Assembly (NCBI RefSeq): GCF_023078275.1
Contig: NC_062990.1
Span: 10,059,549 to 10,123,548, forward strand
From: Leguminivora glycinivorella
Taxonomy: Eukaryota; Arthropoda; Insecta; Lepidoptera; Tortricidae
DNA: 64,000 nt
Reading direction: 5' to 3'
This document shows, piece after piece, positions 40,772 to 51,590 of this stretch. The notes beneath the pieces were generated by a model, which searched no databases, was not told where the DNA came from, and worked only from the letters and a program-made list of their open reading frames with translations. Both the position numbers and the translations under genes were made by a program. The number at the start of each line of letters is the position of its first letter. Positions within the stretch are counted from its first letter, which is position 1.

Positions 40772-43491
40772 ATCAGGATAACATCATATTTATCAGTTAT
40801 AATTGTAAAAATATTAAAAGAAGCTTTCACTGCGTCCGGGAACTATGCAAAAAAGCAGACATCGTGGCGCTTCAAGAAACTTGGCTGTACAGTCATGATA
40901 TAAATATCTTAGGACAAATAGACAACCAATTCAGTTTCACGGGCAAGTCTTCAATAGATCTCTCCAGTGGCGTACTCCGCGGAAGACCGCACGGTGGCGT
41001 AGCTATTCTTTGGAGAAGCAGTGCGTTCCGTAACGTATCAGTGTTAAAGTGTACCAGTGAGCGCGTAGTAGCAATTAAGGCCTCAACAGCTGATTCACGT
41101 GAGATTATAGTTATGTGCGTATATATGCCGACTGACGAATCGTGTAATCTTCCACTTTTCACGCAGTGTTTAGGAGAAATGAACGCTATTATTGAGGACA
41201 ACAGTGTCGAAAATGTGTATATGTTAGGGGATTTTAATGCCCATCCGTCAGCATGTTTTGGTGAAGAACTTTTCAATTTTTGTCACGAAAGGAGTTGGAT
41301 ATGTGCAGATGTGGTGCGATTAGGTATATCGTCTGACACTCATACATATGTAAGTGAAGCGCATGGTTGCCGTAGATGGCTGGACCACTGTGTGGTAAGT
41401 ACCTCAGCAATGTCTACCATAGCAAATATTGAAGTAGTTGATGACATATACTGGTCGGACCACTATCCATTAAAAATTGTGTGTAATATGAAAATTATTA
41501 AAAATAAATTAAGTTTACAAAACGAATCACAAAATAATATTGTATGGGGTCTTAGGACTACAGAGGAATCAGACCAGTACCATGAATTATGTAATAAGTA
41601 TCTTAAACAAATACATTTTCCTTATGAGTTAAATCAATGTGCTGATAGAATGTGCCACAACATAACACATAAAAAAGTTATTGATAAATTATATTCTGAC
41701 ATTATATGTGCTCTAAAGAGTGCAGCCGTGGACAGCCGGGCACGGACTCACAAGGCAGCTGTTAAAGGAAAATGTATCTTAGGGTGGAATAAGCATGTCG
41801 CTGACGCACATAGACAGGCCAGACTAGATTATAAAATGTTTGTACTTTATGGAAAACCTAACTGCGGGGTGGTGTATGAAAAAATGTGTTTGAGTCGTAA
41901 GGTTTTCAAATCTAGACTGAAATTTTGTCAAAATAATCAAGAACAAATCCGTTTTGATATACTTGCCTCGCAACATTCCAAAAAACAATTTAGTAAGTTT
42001 TGGAAGAGTACAAAAAACTTGAATGGGAAGGTGGGCCTGCCTGCAAGTGTCGATGGGATAAGCGACCAAAAAGATGTTGCAAATGTTTTTAAAGATCATT
42101 TTAAAGTATTCTCGCCATGCCCATCGTTACACAATGTGGTCGGAGACACGCTTAACTCTGGTTATATACCTATCCAAATTACTAGCGAACAGGTTGTAGA
42201 TGCCATTAAGAACATGAAAAGAGGTAAATCGCCTGGCCATGACGGGCTCAGTATTGAGCACCTCCAATATGCAGGTGTTCATATTGCCGGGCTGTTGTCA
42301 ATGTTATACACCACATGCATAAGACACGCATATTTGCCATCAGATCTCACTAAAACTTTAGTTATACCACTGGTTAAAAATGGTACTGGTGACCTGTCAG
42401 ATAAAACTAATTACAGGCCAATATCATTGGCAACAGTACTGGCAAAAGTCCTTGATAGAATATTGGATGTGTATTTAAGCCGGCAAATTAAATTAAATGA
42501 TGCTCAGTTCGGGTTTAAAGAAGGATTATCAACAGAAAGTGCTATTTTAGCATTAAAACATACCGCCAGCTATTATGTTGAGAGGGAAACGCCCATCTAT
42601 GCCTGTTTCTTAGATTTAACTAAGGCATTTGACTTAGTGTCTTACGATATACTGTGGGCGAAGTTAAGAGAGAGAGGCATTCCACCTGAATTAATAGGTA
42701 TATTGTCACATTGGTACAAAACTCAAATTAATGTAGTTAAGTGGGCCAATGCCTATTCTGATCCATATACACTTAATTGTGGCGTGAGACAGGGCGGTTT
42801 AACTTCGCCTAGGCTCTTTAATCTATATGTTGACCAGCTCATCGGCAGACTCAGTAACATGCATGTTGGATGTAGAATAGACAACACAAGTGTTAATAAT
42901 ATCAGTTATGCTGATGATATGGTGTTGCTGAGTCCGTCGGTAGCGGGTATACGTAAATTATTGGAAGTGTGCCAAGAATATGCTGTGGAACATGGTTTAA
43001 AGTACAATGAGAAGAAAAGTGAATTTATGGTAATTACAGGTAAAAATAAGGGTCCGGCGACTGTGCCTCCTATAATCTTAAATGGAACTGCTTTGAACCG
43101 TGTTACCAATTTCAGATATTTAGGTCACATAGTGACTGAGGATTTAAAAGATGATATGGACATGGAGAGGGAGAGAAGGGCTTTATCTGTTAGAGGTGGC
43201 ATGTTGGCGCACAGGTTCGCTAAATGTAGCATTGAGGTAAAAATTACTCTATTCCGATCATATTGCCAATGTTTTTATACTAGCGGCCTGTGGACCAACT
43301 TTAAGCAGAAAACCTTTCACTCTCTTAGGGTTCAATATAATAACATCTTCAGGGCCCTGTTGAGGCTTCCCCGATATTGTAGTGCCTCTGGCATGTTCGC
43401 GAATGCGCATGTAGACGACTTTTATGCCATTATGCGAAAGTCTAATGCTTCAGTGGTGCACCGTATGCGGGGAGCGGCAATGGGATCCTGA
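40768..43491 (+). CDS. LINE ORF2: endonuclease and reverse transcriptase
   Basis: A 907-residue uninterrupted frame. The N-terminal apurinic-type endonuclease has N12, E37 in LQETW, GDFNAHP (154-160) and SDH (230-232). The reverse transcriptase has FLDLTKAFD with D616, GVRQGG (672-677) and the catalytic YADD (714-717). All key residues expected of active enzymes are present. The domain order and lack of RNase H or integrase set it apart from LTR elements. The exact clade is not assigned. The start ATG overlaps the ORF1 stop, the arrangement used for stop-start re-initiation. Confidence 0.93.
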   Translation: MNQDNIIFISYNCKNIKRSFHCVRELCKKADIVALQETWLYSHDINILGQIDNQFSFTGKSSIDLSSGVLRGRPHGGVAILWRSSAFRNVSVLKCTSERVVAIKASTADSREIIVMCVYMPTDESCNLPLFTQCLGEMNAIIEDNSVENVYMLGDFNAHPSACFGEELFNFCHERSWICADVVRLGISSDTHTYVSEAHGCRRWLDHCVVSTSAMSTIANIEVVDDIYWSDHYPLKIVCNMKIIKNKLSLQNESQNNIVWGLRTTEESDQYHELCNKYLKQIHFPYELNQCADRMCHNITHKKVIDKLYSDIICALKSAAVDSRARTHKAAVKGKCILGWNKHVADAHRQARLDYKMFVLYGKPNCGVVYEKMCLSRKVFKSRLKFCQNNQEQIRFDILASQHSKKQFSKFWKSTKNLNGKVGLPASVDGISDQKDVANVFKDHFKVFSPCPSLHNVVGDTLNSGYIPIQITSEQVVDAIKNMKRGKSPGHDGLSIEHLQYAGVHIAGLLSMLYTTCIRHAYLPSDLTKTLVIPLVKNGTGDLSDKTNYRPISLATVLAKVLDRILDVYLSRQIKLNDAQFGFKEGLSTESAILALKHTASYYVERETPIYACFLDLTKAFDLVSYDILWAKLRERGIPPELIGILSHWYKTQINVVKWANAYSDPYTLNCGVRQGGLTSPRLFNLYVDQLIGRLSNMHVGCRIDNTSVNNISYADDMVLLSPSVAGIRKLLEVCQEYAVEHGLKYNEKKSEFMVITGKNKGPATVPPIILNGTALNRVTNFRYLGHIVTEDLKDDMDMERERRALSVRGGMLAHRFAKCSIEVKITLFRSYCQCFYTSGLWTNFKQKTFHSLRVQYNNIFRALLRLPRYCSASGMFANAHVDDFYAIMRKSNASVVHRMRGAAMGS

Positions 43492-43730
43492 AGATGATAG
43501 CAGAGCGTTTCGACTCTGACATTTTGGGGCGATATATCGAATTACATGTGTACAAGCATGTGATTCGGTAAATCACTCAATTCACTTTGTAGTCATTAAA
43601 ATATGTTAGTAGATTATAAGAACGTAACATAGCATGTAAGTGTACACTAACAACTATGGACTGTAATTGTCTGAAAATAAACAATTTTTATTTTTATTTT
43701 ATTTTTATTTTTATTTTATTTATTTACGCC
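43492..43730 (+). other. LINE 3' UTR and ATTTT tail
   Basis: About 190 bp of non-coding DNA after the ORF2 stop, ending in AATAAACAATTTTTATTTTT and further ATTTT units. Confidence 0.7.
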
Positions 43731-43830
43731 TACGCCACAATTTGACCCATATCCCATAGTCGCCTTCTACGACACCCACGGGAAGAAAGGGGGTGTTGAA
43801 ATTCTTAACCCGTCACCACACAGGCATATA
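43731..43830 (-). repeat. Dispersed repeat C (copy 3, truncated, inverted)
   Basis: CGCCTACGCCACAATTTGAC to CTTAACCCGTCACCACACAG is the reverse of part of copies 1 and 2. It abuts the LINE tail directly. Confidence 0.7.
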
Positions 43831-45017
43831 TAGGCTAGACTTTTATATCAAGTAAATAACTATTGTATCGTCATTAATAATATGTATTTGAATACTTACG
43901 AGTCTTAGGACCCACTGCACGTGGCTGACGTGGCCCGTGGGCAGCCACGAGAGCGTTATGCGGATTAGAGACTTCACACACACCAATCGTGTATGTTACT
44001 AATACTTATTGAACTTCTTATTATAAAAACACAAAATAGCGAATCCTACTAGCAATACAGTGCGTAAACGTAATAAGGGCGATAAATGAAACCAGGCGTA
44101 TAATTCAATATTGTTATCATTAATTAAGAGGTGTTTTTAGGGTTTGATGTACTCTTAATTTTCACCCCATAATGAATTTTTGAAAAAAATCTTAGCAGCA
44201 ATGTACTGTAAACGTGGTTCCGATGACAATCAATGACAACTGTCAACGAGCGTTTAACGGGAGTGTGTTTGCATTACGTTGCGGGCCGAATTAATTTGTA
44301 TGGATAAAAAAAATATTTCAATTTTAAGTAAAAGTTATCTAATTACATTTTATACGTCCTATACTCACCACCGTTAAGAGGTTCGCCCGTATTAAGTTTA
44401 CACCCTGTTTAATATAGATAGATTGTTTTTTTCATTCTCAGAAGTCGTTGGTATGAAAATTACCAACACCACATCATTATTTCACTATTTGAGGCCCACA
44501 GGGCTACCCTGCAAAACTCGGGCATAAGAGTTGTTTTAAAAATGAACCTTAAGTTGCCCAAATTGTCTGTTTCATACGCACCTATACTCGTAATTATTGT
44601 AAATTTCATCGACATCGCAATTAGCCGTTTTTCTTAAATTTATGATATTAAGTATGCAAATGTATACAAAAAATTAATATGATAGATTATTTTCTGCTAC
44701 TATACATATATTATAAATGTGAAGTGTTAGAATAGTATACCGACTGTAGCGAAGTATATTCATATTTTGGACGAATAAAAATAATACTTACCTTTTATTC
44801 GTAAATAATTATACTTATATTAATAGGTCAAGCTAAATCAATATACATAAATTGTATGTTCCTTCTATCTAAGAATAATAGAATGATAATGACAAGCGAT
44901 ATAATAATAATTCCTTATAATTATTTAGCTGAAGCACAGAGCTGAAGGGAATGGGGAACGCATTCTATTAAAACATAATTATGACGTTACTTAATATAAA
45001 ATCATATTAAACTTATA
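43831..45017. other. AT-rich intergenic DNA
   Basis: No gene recognised. Confidence 0.4.
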
Positions 45018-45159
45018 TTGACCGGAATATAGGCTGTGATTACCTTTTTGATTTTTGAAAACACGGTTTTCCGTGATCAAGCATGATGCATGCAACTGCG
45101 TCGTAATATCGGGAGCTCGACAAAAACAAAAAGATAATCACAGTCTATATTGCGGTCAA
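45018..45159. repeat. Inverted-repeat element (MITE-like)
   Basis: ATTGACCGGAATATAGGCTG on the left and CAGTCTATATTGCGGTCAAT on the right pair with two or three mismatches. The pairing continues through TGATTA-CTTTTTG. Confidence 0.75.
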
Positions 45160-45430
45160 TGTAATCTTAATTAAAATAACCGTGAATCATTCAAAACTCT
45201 AAAATCATATTATTGCTCAATATTCCGACATATCGGAAATTAATCACTGCTACTGCAATTAAATAGAATTAAAAAAGTAAATTTAATCCAATATTTACAT
45301 TCTAGATACTAATATTTTTATTTCACGTTTAACGTTTGCTACAGATTGTTTGTCATAACAGACAAATGCCATTTCTATTAAGTAATAATTTATAAAATAT
45401 CTAACAATGTGGCATAAAAAGCTTATATTT

Positions 45431-45565
45431 AGTCCGTTTTCACATTATCCGATCGGATATCGGATGTGGGAAGGATTTCAATGGAAAAAATCCAAGATGG
45501 CACCTGTAGTGTTTGGGGTATCGGTCCTACATCCGATATTGGATCGGATAATGTGCAAACGCACT
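45431..45565. repeat. Inverted-repeat element M1 (copy 3)
   Basis: AGTCCGTTTTCACATTATCC and GGATAATGTGCAAACGCACT, as in the other M1 copies. It ends about 33 bp before the splice acceptor of paralogue 2. Confidence 0.85.
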
Positions 45566-45608
45566 TATATGCATCAACTCATCTTTTATTTCTCTTTCAG
45601 AGTACCAA

Positions 45609-46514
45609 ATGAAGATCCTACAATTTTCACTCTGCCTCCTAGCAGTCCTAGTGGGTACTATCACGGCTAGTATTCATGATATCGTGGTCACAGAAAACTT
45701 CTTCAAAGATGAATACATCGTCTACACTAGCCAACACGACATCGTCAAAATATACGTCCCCTTCAATAAAAACAACTTCAATGATGATGGCCCAGAGTCA
45801 CTGTTTTTTGTAGAAGCTGATATTAATAACAATGAATATACGTATAAAGGATTATACGTTTTCAAAGACCATAAAGCCACAAAAGTACTAGACGAAGCTA
45901 GAGATGCTGTAGCTACTAGTGAAAATGTAGTTTATTTTGGAGCTAAAGATGGTATTTACAAATATAACAAGGCTGATAATAGTGCTGTAAAACATGGCAC
46001 TGTTAATGACAATATTATTCAACTAGCACACAACAAAGTGACGAATTCCGTTTATTATTTAACTGCAAATCATGAAGTGTTCAAACTAAATAATGAAGCT
46101 ACAAGCAGTGTTAAAATAGAACAAGCAAAAGATGTACAAGCTTTCGAATTCGGTTTTGAAGGAAACATGTATTACTTTGATTCTAAAAATAATGTTTATG
46201 TATTTAATGATAGAGATAACTCTGAACCTAAGAAAGTTGTAGGTTTGCCGTCTCAAGGCAAACTCAGGATGATTGCACCCTTAAACGGGATGGAACAAGG
46301 TTCAGTTATACTTGTAGATAAGACAATATATGTTATCAAGCCAGATGCTACTGTTACTAGAGAACTCAGACCGCAATTCAAAGTCAGTTTGGATGTAGAA
46401 TTAACTGCCTTCGGGCCACAAGCAACTATGCTACAATTGTACGGTAAAAACAAGAAACTGTATGAATTTAATATGTTTACTATTGTGAAGAAGTATCCGG
46501 AATATTTTAATTGA
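45609..46514 (+). CDS. Secreted ommochrome-binding-protein-like paralogue 2
   Basis: A 301-residue intronless frame. Signal peptide residues 1-20 (LLAVLVGTITA). It shares with its neighbours YTSQHDIVKI (39-48), FFVEADIN (66-73), YFGAKDGIYKYN (109-120), DNIIQLA and YYLTANHEVFKLN, then YYFDSKNNVYVFN. It lacks the acidic insert and histidine tail of paralogue 1 and is AT-rich in codon use. The acceptor CTCTTTCAG at 45600 precedes the ATG by eight bases, as in paralogue 1, so a 5' non-coding exon is likely. AATAAA lies at 46583. Same family caveat as paralogue 1. Confidence 0.85.
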   Translation: MKILQFSLCLLAVLVGTITASIHDIVVTENFFKDEYIVYTSQHDIVKIYVPFNKNNFNDDGPESLFFVEADINNNEYTYKGLYVFKDHKATKVLDEARDAVATSENVVYFGAKDGIYKYNKADNSAVKHGTVNDNIIQLAHNKVTNSVYYLTANHEVFKLNNEATSSVKIEQAKDVQAFEFGFEGNMYYFDSKNNVYVFNDRDNSEPKKVVGLPSQGKLRMIAPLNGMEQGSVILVDKTIYVIKPDATVTRELRPQFKVSLDVELTAFGPQATMLQLYGKNKKLYEFNMFTIVKKYPEYFN

Positions 46515-46582
46515 AATAGGTTTTATACGAGTTTGTAAATCTTTTTGTAAAGCGATTGCAATATCTGTTATTATAATCGGCG

Positions 46583-46588
46583 AATAAA
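46583..46588 (+). terminator. Polyadenylation signal of paralogue 2
   Basis: AATAAA, about 70 bp after the stop codon. Confidence 0.65.
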
Positions 46589-46619
46589 ACTTAAATATTA
46601 CAGACATAAAGTGAAAGCT

Positions 46620-47030
46620 CTGTTTTATTTATTTAACTTCACCTATCTTATAAGTCTTATAACCGACTAATTATTCATTTTATAAGAAAATATGTTCTCA
46701 AGTAAAAGGTCTCGCACGCAAAGGGACGTCGAACTGTGCTAATATATTATTGTAACAATGCTGAGCCGAGTTCGGCCAAATCGAAAAATAACTTCTGACT
46801 GGGCATAACAAGACTATGGTAATTAGATTTTATTTTGTAAAATCAGACTGGCAACCAATATTTACGTATTTAATTAAAAGGGATAAAATGGAATCACAGA
46901 ATCTCTTTTCTTAGCTAATTGACTGTTATTTTTTTAATCAAATATATTGTGTAAAAATATTTTCACAAAAAAATTGTGGACTATGTTTGTGCTGACTATA
47001 GAAGTTGTGAGGCTTGAGTGTAAGTATTGC
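46620..47030. other. AT-rich intergenic DNA
   Basis: Nothing recognised. Confidence 0.35.
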
Positions 47031-47161
47031 TTAACACTTTCGCTACCAAGAACCCGACTGTCGGGCACACCGCTCGTAGAAGCGTAGCCGATTACATGGG
47101 TTTCCCCGTATGTAGCGAAAATGTCGTAGCGCCGCGTAGAGCCCGGTTTCGAAAGTGTTAA
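47031..47161. repeat. Inverted-repeat element, 131 bp
   Basis: Ends TTAACACTTTCG and CGAAAGTGTTAA are perfect inverted copies. The interior is unusually GC-rich for the region. Confidence 0.75.
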
Positions 47162-47163
47162 AC

Positions 47164-47389
47164 CTATAAGGTACAGCGGGGCAAATCTCGACGGGGGGCA
47201 ATTGTGATCTATAAACTAATCCATTTACTTATTCCATTATTACACTATGATGCATCCACTGAACACGCCTACCATATATAACCGGTGGACACTCTATTTA
47301 ATAATGCAAACATTGTAAAACATGGAAAAAATGGACCAGTTACATTTGCCCCCAGTCAAGATTTGCCCCGCTGCCGCTGTACCTTATAG
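47164..47389. repeat. Inverted-repeat element, 226 bp
   Basis: CTATAAGGTACAGCGG at the left and CCGCTGTACCTTATAG at the right, then GGGGCAAATCT-type inner arms. It lies two bases from the preceding element. Confidence 0.8.
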
Positions 47390-47480
47390 GTCATTTAAAT
47401 AATAAATAAATTAATAAATATTATAGGACATTCTTACACAAATTGACTGAGGCCCACGGTAGGCTCAAGAAGGCTTGTGT

Positions 47481-47658
47481 TGTGGGTACTCAGACAACGA
47501 TATATGTAATATATAAATACTTATATACGTAGAAAACATCCATGACTCAGGAACAAATATCTGTGCTCATCACACAAATAAATACCCATACCGGGATTAG
47601 AACCCGGGACCGCGGCGTAGCAGGCAGGGTCACTACCGACTGCGCCAGACCGGTCGCC
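47481..47658 (-). mobile_element. tRNA-derived SINE (family S2), inverted
   Basis: On the minus strand it starts with an A box (TCTGGCGCAGTCGGTAG) and a B box (GGGTTCTAATCCC), followed by a body with GATGAGCACAGATATTTGTT-type sequence. It is related to the S2 copy at 49851-50216. Confidence 0.75.
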
Positions 47659-48028
47659 AAATCATTCATCGTTTCATTTAGGACATCCCCTAACCAATAC
47701 CTAATTAACTGAATCGTTACTTGTTACTATCCTATTGTTTACAGATGTTCCTACAAGATATTTGTCTTGTACAAGAAACTGTAATATAAACCGTACTCCG
47801 CCGCAGTAAGATGTATAAAGTTGACATATGATTACGAAACGTTTATATGGCCCCTGCCCCCCATTAGGGGGTCAAGTTGACTGTATGCAGATGGGTTGTC
47901 TTAGCTAATCTGACAGTAGGTACGGAATATCTGAGGAAAACGCACGCTTGGTAAGTTTATTTTTTTTACCTCAATATTTATGACTGTTGAGTAAAATTGC
48001 CTTGTTGAAAGAATGTATCGTGTACAAG
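47659..48028. other. Intergenic DNA
   Basis: No gene or repeat recognised. Confidence 0.35.
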
Positions 48029-48275
48029 CAGGGGCCCGTTTCTCGAAAGGTACAAGCCTTGTATTACAAATGTGTTTCCATGACAACCCATACGATTTGA
48101 CAATTCGCGCACTTGTAATACAAGGCTTGTACCTTTCGAGAAACGGGCCCCTGGGGCCCGATTCTCGAAAGGTACAAGCCTTGTATTACAAGTGTGTTTC
48201 CATGACAACCCATACGATTTGACAGTTCGCGCACTTGTAATACAAGGCTTGTACCTTTCGAGAAACGGGCCCCTG
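48029..48275. repeat. Two tandem M5 inverted-repeat elements
   Basis: Two ~124-bp units (48029-48153 and 48151-48275) that are nearly identical. Each has ends CAGGGGCCCGTTTCTCGAAA and TTTCGAGAAACGGGCCCCTG, and AGGTACAAGCCTTGTATTAC arms. They share or abut the boundary bases. Confidence 0.9.
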
Positions 48276-48414
48276 GTCTTTGTATTTTGCTATTGATAGG
48301 TAAATATAGTACAAATAGATATAAGACAAAGTAATTATTCGTTTGTTGGAAAGTTCCCAAACTTGCAAAATTTTTGCATGTATTACCTATTTGTTAACAT
48401 TTTATCCATACTAA

Positions 48415-48572
48415 TATTATAAATGGGAAAGTGTGTGTGTCTGTTTGTTTGTCCGTCTTTCACGGCAAAATGGAGCGACGAATCGACGTGATTTTTTAGG
48501 TGGAGATAGTTGAAGGGATGGAGAGTGACATAGGCTACTTTTTATCTCTTTCTAACGCGAGCGAAGATTAGT
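48415..48572 (+). mobile_element. Helitron-like element (copy E, 3'-truncated)
   Basis: Starts TCCATACTAATATTATAAAT. The 3' end stops at GCGAGCGAAG, missing the CGGGCAAAAGCTAG terminus seen in copies A-D. Confidence 0.55.
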
Positions 48573-48596
48573 ACCTATTGTTGGTAGAGAAAAAGA

Positions 48597-49018
48597 ATAG
48601 TTATTTGTTATACAAGGGGGCAAAGTTGTATTTTAACGCCGAGTGTGGAATTGAAAAACGAGCAAGTGAAAGGATCCTATAGTTGAACCACGAGTGGTTC
48701 GAGAATAGAATCCTGAACTTGCGAGTTTTTTAACACACGAGAAGTAAAATACATTTGCACCCGAGTGTAACACAAAACTTTTCCCCTCACTGTAGCGAGG
48801 AAACTACAACGCAAAAAATGCATTTATCACTGCTTCCAGTAGTTCCCCGGGTGGTAAAACATCTTTATTACTAGATTCACATACTTTTATCAATTTTAAA
48901 GCAGTTAATTTGACTTTATTCAAGGTCAAATTACTTTACCCACTAGTGGATAAAATGCGTTTTTACCCGCTGGTATTAAAGGACAAAACACGTGTTTCCG
49001 AGCTAGTGAGGGGAAAAG
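48597..49018 (+). repeat. Dispersed repeat A (copy 2)
   Basis: Forward copy of the repeat at 15664-16090, from AATAGTTATTTGTTATACAA to AGTGAGGGGAAAAG. Confidence 0.85.
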
Positions 49019-49507
49019 AAATATATTTCAAGAATGGGAACTTTCTACACCTAAGTTTTAGAAAACAAAGTACCTACTTAATTTGTATAAGCTTAGGTGT
49101 GTGTAATGTCTATACATACAAGACGAAAAAGAGCTACTGATGCTATTATCAGTAGCTCTTTATTCGTCCGATATATATGTATTTGTAGCCGCTATTGACT
49201 ACATTTTTATTTTCATTAGAAGAATTTTTGTTTTCAACATTTTGACGACCTACCTGTTTTTTAAAAGCATGAAAATTAAGATTTTAGGATTCATTTAAGA
49301 TTTTTGTTATTCTAAAAACTATAGATACATACGACTACGAGTATAAACAAATTATCAAGTACTTATTGTTTGTAGGTATTCTGTGCCTAATGTTTATTTG
49401 TCGTTATCTCACTTGACCTAACCTCATGAGATCACACGCTCTCCTATTTGTTTCACAACTTACGTAGGTATATAGTTACCTTACCTTACCTAGAATAATC
49501 TAAACAT
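49019..49507. other. AT-rich spacer
   Basis: A short hairpin, AGCTACTGATGCTATTATCA with TGATAATAGCATCAGTAGCT-like pairing, lies near 49131-49160. No gene is seen. Confidence 0.35.
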
Positions 49508-49850
49508 TTTAGACGATCGGTCTGGCCTAGCGATAAGAGCGTGCGACTTTCGATCCGGAGGTCGCGGGTTCGAACCCCGGCTTGTAGTACCAATGAGTTT
49601 TTCGGGACTTATGTGTGAAATGTCATTTGATATTTGCCAGTTGCTTTTCGGTGCAGGCAAAACATCGTGAGGAAACCGGACTAATCCCAATAAGGCCTAA
49701 TTACCCTTCGGGTTAGAAGGTCAGATTGCAGTCGCTTTGGTAAAACTAGTGCCTACGCCAAATCTTGGGATTAGTCGTCAAAGCGGACCCCAGGCTCCCA
49801 TGAGCCGTGGCAAATGCCGGGATAACGCAAGGAGGATGATGATGATGGTC
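49508..49850 (+). mobile_element. tRNA-derived SINE (family S1), full length
   Basis: A box TGGCCTAGCGATAAGAGC and B box GGGTTCGAACCCC give a polymerase III promoter. The body contains TGAGTTTTTCGGGACTTATG and GAGGAAACCGGACTAATCCC, and the 3' end is GATGATGATGATGG. Other copies: 53724-54083, 25166-25391, 21963-22033. Confidence 0.88.
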
Positions 49851-50216
49851 TGGCCTAGCGGATAGTGAGCCTGCCTGCTATGTCGATGGTCTAGGTTCGA
49901 ATCCCGATAAGGGCATATATTTGTGTGATGAACATATTTGTTCCTAAATCATGGTAGTTTTCTATGTATTCAATCAAATATTTCCCTAGTAGGTGACGCA
50001 GTTTTATTGTCGCTTAGTACATTACTCATAGTACAAGTTATGACTAATTGGGACTAGGTCTATCCTTGTAAGATGACCCCTATTTTTTTCTGTATCCCTG
50101 AATCTGAATCTTGACCCTACAACTTGACTTTTTGGTTCAACTCGGATACTTAATTAAACTGACATGAAGTCCGCCATTTGTATATTTTATGAACTGTGCA
50201 ATAAAGTTTAAATAAA
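49851..50216 (+). mobile_element. tRNA-derived SINE (family S2)
   Basis: Starts directly after the S1 copy with TCTGGCCTAGCGGATAGTG (A box) and GGTTCGAATCCCG (B box), and ends in CAATAAAGTTTAAATAAATA. Two unlike SINE families stand head to tail. Confidence 0.8.
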
Positions 50217-50589
50217 TAAACACAATGTTGTCGACTATTCGAAGGCCGTAGAAATATGTGACACTCAGACTACGAACAGGTCCGTGTGTCAGATAGTTTT
50301 GTTGACTCCGTTGTGTAACATAAATAAATATACAAGAATCGTAGCTAATTTTTTTTATAACCAGTACTCGGACAAGTCATCGCAAAACAATCGCAAGACT
50401 GAAATAGAACAAGATCAATAGAGTCGCAATATGTACAATATTATTTAATTATTGTATTTTTGAAATAATTTATTAATTTGGAATAATATTAATAATTTGA
50501 AATAACCATAAGCAAATAATTGTATTAATTTAAATTGACATCACAAAAAAATAAGCAAATAATTGTATTAATTAAAATTTTCACCACAA
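50217..50589. other. AT-rich spacer
   Basis: Contains the 20-bp direct repeat AAGCAAATAATTGTATTAAT twice near 50511-50573. No gene is seen. Confidence 0.4.
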
Positions 50590-51590
50590 AACTAGTGGAC
50601 TAAGAGCCCAGGGCCGCCAGACCTTCCTCAAATTCTCAAGGATGAAACTTTGGGCTAATGTAGAGTTCGTATCGACTTTTAACGTCTGCATATTTTCTAG
50701 TTCGGCCCATCGGCCATTTTTTTGCTATCGAGTGCTGAAGGTGCAAAAAAAAAGTGCTAACTCGACTCCACTCCACTTTTTTATCCTCTTAGGGGACGAG
50801 AATCAAAAAACGCCAAAATCACTTTCATTTTATTTTTATGTATTACCTATGCACCGAGTTTCAACTTTCAAGTTCCTAACTGAAATAAAAATTTGATCCT
50901 CATACAAACTCCCATCCCCTTTTTAACCCCCCAAAGACACGAAAATCGAAAAACGCTGAAATTACTTTTCTTCAATTAGTATTTATTATCTTTTTACCAA
51001 GTTTCAAGTTCCTAACTCAGAATAAAATTTGGTCCCCATACAAACTGCCATCCCTTTTTTAACCCAAGAAAGGACGAAAATCGAAAAAAGCTGAAATTAC
51101 TTTTCTTCTACATATATTTACTATCTTTTTACCAAGTTCCTAACTAAAAATAAAATTGGATTCCCATACAAACTGACATCCCGTCTTTAACCCCCTTAGG
51201 GGTAACATTTTTCAGGATCGCTTCCAACGTCTAATGTACATTATAAACGTAAACTGCTGTGCAAAATTCAACTTCTTAGGTTTTATAGTTTCGGCTAATT
51301 ATCTATAATCACAATTTTAGTGATGTTCATAGCGAAACTTTAAGTCGGTCTGGCGGATGGTTGGGTCCATCCAATTGGTCTGGCCGCTTGCAAACGGTCT
51401 AGTTATAGTTCCCTGTATATCATATATCAAAATCAGATTTTTTGATAGCTAAAAAATGGCCGATGGGCCGAACTAGAAAATATGCAGACGTTAATCGTCG
51501 ATACGAACTCTATATTATCCCAAAGTTTCATCCTTGAGAATATGAGGAAGGTCTGGCGGCCTAAGGCTCTTAGTCTATAGGTACTTATTT
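50590..51590. repeat. 1-kb foldback element with internal tandem repeats
   Basis: The first ~145 bp (AGACTAAGAGCC-type start, GCCGCCAGACCTTCCTCA, CGGCCCATCGGCCATTTTTT) recur inverted at about 51445-51590. Between them, at about 50760-51195, three to four degenerate ~115-bp direct repeats share CCCATACAAACT and ACCAAGTTTCAAGTTCCTAA. No transposase is recognised. Confidence 0.8.

Larger units (their letters stand above)
39728..43730 (+). mobile_element. 5'-truncated non-LTR retrotransposon (LINE)
   Basis: Two frames overlapping by ATGA, an endonuclease plus reverse transcriptase, and a 3' tail of ATTTT units (43684-43730) define a LINE of the broad Jockey/CR1 type. ORF1 is open from 39728 but lacks an ATG, so the 5' end is missing. 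ORF2 is complete. No target duplication could be placed with confidence. Confidence 0.88.

Noticed and set aside
40893..41276. 127-codon minus-strand frame
   Set aside because: Shadow of the LINE ORF2 coding sequence.
47901..48368. Several small frames with GPVSRKVQALYYK-type peptides
   Set aside because: Produced by the tandem M5 inverted-repeat elements.
49508..49590. A working tRNA gene
   Set aside because: The A and B boxes belong to a SINE head: the body and 3' end recur in three other places and the cloverleaf is incomplete.
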